Source: Holophagales bacterium (lineage in GTDB: Bacteria > Acidobacteriota > Holophagae > Holophagales > Holophagaceae). Taken from it: a stretch of 7,234 nt of DNA. Below the pieces are notes generated by a model. That model was given only the letters and a program-made list of their open reading frames with translations. It was not told where the DNA came from and did no database searches. Shown piece by piece: positions 5,690-7,234 of the stretch. The stretch is taken from NCBI GenBank assembly GCA_031283145.1, contig JAITCJ010000139.1, positions 1 through 7,234 on the forward strand, given 5' to 3'. Position 1 is the first letter of the stretch, and each line of letters begins with the position of its first letter. Position numbers and translations under genes: made by a program.

Positions 5690-6793
5690 ATGACTGCCCC
5701 CGTAATCCAGCCCGTATTAAAGAAATTTAACATATTGGGCGATTTTATCAGCGCCGAACCCTATGGAAACGGCCACATAAACGATACTTTTGCCCTTGTT
5801 TTCAATCAAGGGGGTACCATTGTCAGGTACATCCTGCAGCGGATTAACAGCGGCATATTCAAAAACCCAATAAAATTAATGGAAAACATTGTACACGTTA
5901 CCAGGCACATAAATGAAAAAGCCAAAGCAAGAGGCGCTGAGGATGTCAGCAGGCGCGTTTTGACGCTTGTTCAGGCATTGAGCGGCGAAAACTTTGTATG
6001 CGATCAAGATGGCAGCGTATGGCGTTGTTACGTCTTTATTGAGAATTCCAAGAGCTGGGACATCATTGAAACGCCGCAACAGGCATTTGAGGCTGCTAAA
6101 GCTTTCGGCGCGTTTCAATGTGATTTGATGGACTACAATGGGCCGCAGTTATTTGAGACCATTCCCATGTTCCATCACACACGCGGCAGGTTCGCCGCAC
6201 TGCAAAAGGCAATTCAAGAGGATGTCAAGAATCGCGCGGTTTCTGTAAAAACTGAAATTGACTTCGCGCTGTCCAATGAAAAACTTGTAAACAGTCTTCT
6301 ATCCCTGCAAGAAAAAGGTATTATTCCGGAACGCATTACACATAACGATACCAAGCTCAATAACGTACTTTTGGATAACAAAACCGGCGAGGGCCTTTGC
6401 GTATTGGATCTGGATACAGTTATGCCAGGTCTGAGTCTGTATGATTTCGGCGATATGGTACGTACAGCCACAAACCCAGTGGCCGAGGATGAACTGGATT
6501 TAAGCAAGGTAGTAGTACAGGTCCCCATGTTTGAAGCCATCGCGAAAGGCTACCTGGAAGGTACAGCGGGAACGCTGCTGCCGGTGGAAAGAGAACATTT
6601 GGTTATATCGGGCAAACTGCTGACCTTTGAATGCGGAATCCGTTTCCTGACCGATTTCCTTCAAGGCGACACTTACTTTAAGATTAAGAGAGAGGCTCAC
6701 AACCTGGATCGGTGCCGCACACAATTCGCGCTGGTAAAATCTCTTGAAGAACATGAAGAAAGTTTAATGGGTTTTGTAAGCGCACTGACTTAA
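5690..6793 (+). CDS. APH-fold sugar kinase, NahK-like (N-acetylhexosamine 1-kinase family)
   Basis: This protein of about 367 residues belongs to the aminoglycoside/choline phosphotransferase fold. It is closest in motif pattern to N-acetylhexosamine 1-kinases, which phosphorylate the anomeric hydroxyl of GlcNAc or GalNAc. The glycine-rich loop is GNGHINDT (26-33), followed by YILQRIN. The catalytic loop is THNDTKLNN, with H218, D220 as probable base and N225. The metal-binding segment is LDLDTVMPG, with D240 and D242. Length is near that of Bifidobacterium NahK. As in the preceding gene, the start is ATGATG; GGAG (5680-5683) is six bases from the second ATG, which I chose. The start lies two bases past the upstream stop codon, so translation is probably coupled. 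Homologues are sometimes labelled mucin desulfatase, but nothing here looks like a sulfatase. Hexose or another sugar is possible as substrate. Confidence 0.85.
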   Translation: MTAPVIQPVLKKFNILGDFISAEPYGNGHINDTFALVFNQGGTIVRYILQRINSGIFKNPIKLMENIVHVTRHINEKAKARGAEDVSRRVLTLVQALSGENFVCDQDGSVWRCYVFIENSKSWDIIETPQQAFEAAKAFGAFQCDLMDYNGPQLFETIPMFHHTRGRFAALQKAIQEDVKNRAVSVKTEIDFALSNEKLVNSLLSLQEKGIIPERITHNDTKLNNVLLDNKTGEGLCVLDLDTVMPGLSLYDFGDMVRTATNPVAEDELDLSKVVVQVPMFEAIAKGYLEGTAGTLLPVEREHLVISGKLLTFECGIRFLTDFLQGDTYFKIKREAHNLDRCRTQFALVKSLEEHEESLMGFVSALT

Positions 6794-6834
6794 AACGCCA
6801 TTCAAAAAATAACCATGAACGCCGGAGACAACAC

Positions 6835-7234
6835 ATGAGTAATCAAGCTGATAAACGCACCGTATTCAACATGCGCTACCTGCTCTTAATCGCGGGTCTT
6901 GGCGGCCTATTGTATGGAATTGACGTTGGCATAATAGCGGGCGCGCTCCCTTACTTGGAGAGCAGCGCGTCAATGGCTTGGAAACTGACAGCGCAGCAGC
7001 TCAGTTTTGTCGTTGCCGCCGTGCTTTTGGGCAGTGTACTGAGTTCGCTGTTCGCGGGCATGTTGGCCGACCTATTTGGCCGCAAGTCCATCATGATCCT
7101 GTCAGGGCTGCTCTTCACATTGAGCATACCGGTGATAGCCCTGGCCTCCGGCTACACGCCTTTACTGTACGGACGTCTGTTGCAAGGCGTTTCCGGCGGA
7201 CTGATTGGCGTGGTGGTGCCGCTGTATTTAGCGG
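6835..7234 (+). CDS. Sugar-porter MFS transporter (3'-partial)
   Basis: The first 133 codons of an inner-membrane sugar transporter are present before the window ends. The N terminus MSNQADKRTVFN is polar and cytoplasmic. TM1 follows as LLLIAGLGGLLYGIDVG with the family's GxxxGYD-like pattern, then the second helix (SFVVAAVLLGSVLSSLFAG). The loop 2-3 motif A is GMLADLFGRKS. TM3 (IMILSGLLFTLSIPVIALAS) and GRLLQGVSGGLIGVVVPLYLA follow, matching the sugar-porter signature RxxxGxxxGxxxxxxPxY. GGAG (6824-6827) is seven bases upstream of the ATG. It lies 41 bases after the kinase stop with no terminator between, so it likely belongs to the same operon and brings in the sugar the kinase phosphorylates. 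Proton symport is usual for the family; substrate unknown. Confidence 0.9.
   Translation, partial: MSNQADKRTVFNMRYLLLIAGLGGLLYGIDVGIIAGALPYLESSASMAWKLTAQQLSFVVAAVLLGSVLSSLFAGMLADLFGRKSIMILSGLLFTLSIPVIALASGYTPLLYGRLLQGVSGGLIGVVVPLYLA

Noticed and set aside
5690..6793. Mucin desulfatase or antibiotic-resistance phosphotransferase
   Set aside because: There is no sulfatase active-site motif, and the GNGHINDT loop with the operon context fits a sugar 1-kinase rather than an aminoglycoside-modifying enzyme.

Overview
The window reads as an ordinary bacterial chromosome segment, probably from a strictly anaerobic, fermentative, sugar-using organism. The main evidence for anaerobiosis is the first gene, hydF, a maturation GTPase for the H-cluster of [FeFe]-hydrogenase. 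Such hydrogenases occur in Firmicutes, Thermotogota, Bacteroidota, Spirochaetota, Elusimicrobiota, Desulfovibrio-like bacteria and several PVC-group lineages. The sequence alone does not let me choose a phylum.

Layout. (1) Positions 2-1141, + strand: hydF, cut by the left edge so that its start and P-loop are missing. (2) Positions 1142-1468: a non-coding gap between two convergent genes, packed with inverted repeats. It holds a REP-like nested hairpin, two further hairpins in tandem, and a ~160-bp segment bounded by inverted repeats and TA dinucleotides that resembles a small non-autonomous mobile element (MITE-like). (3) Positions 1469-2650, - strand: an exported M28-family zinc peptidase with a C-terminal PDZ domain. 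(4) Positions 2719-3741, - strand: a two-SIS-domain sugar-phosphate enzyme resembling SIS-type glucosamine-6-phosphate deaminases (NagB-II/AgaS group). (5) Positions 3742-3846: a divergent regulatory region with an imperfect 17-bp dyad and a C7-T6-A5 homopolymer block. (6) From 3847 to the right edge, + strand: a tight operon of an NAD-dependent sugar-nucleotide epimerase, a sugar-1-phosphate nucleotidyltransferase, an aminoglycoside-phosphotransferase-fold sugar kinase resembling N-acetylhexosamine 1-kinase (NahK), and the start of a sugar-porter MFS transporter, cut by the right edge.

How the genes fit together (inference). The + operon can be read as import of a hexose or N-acetylhexosamine (MFS), anomeric phosphorylation to the sugar 1-phosphate (kinase), activation to an NDP-sugar (nucleotidyltransferase) and C4 epimerisation (epimerase). 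The divergent SIS enzyme would act on an amino-sugar 6-phosphate. This resembles the Bifidobacterium NahK/GalE-type lacto-N-biose route, but no uridylyltransferase is visible in the window and a nucleotidyltransferase sits in the operon. The specific sugar is not determined by the sequence.

Start sites were corrected where Shine-Dalgarno sequences and family lengths argue for it: hydF (no true start in the window), the SIS gene (3741 rather than the longest reading frame), the epimerase (ATG at 3847), and the nucleotidyltransferase and kinase (second ATG of an ATGATG in each). No rRNA, tRNA, CRISPR array, complete insertion sequence or phage gene was seen.
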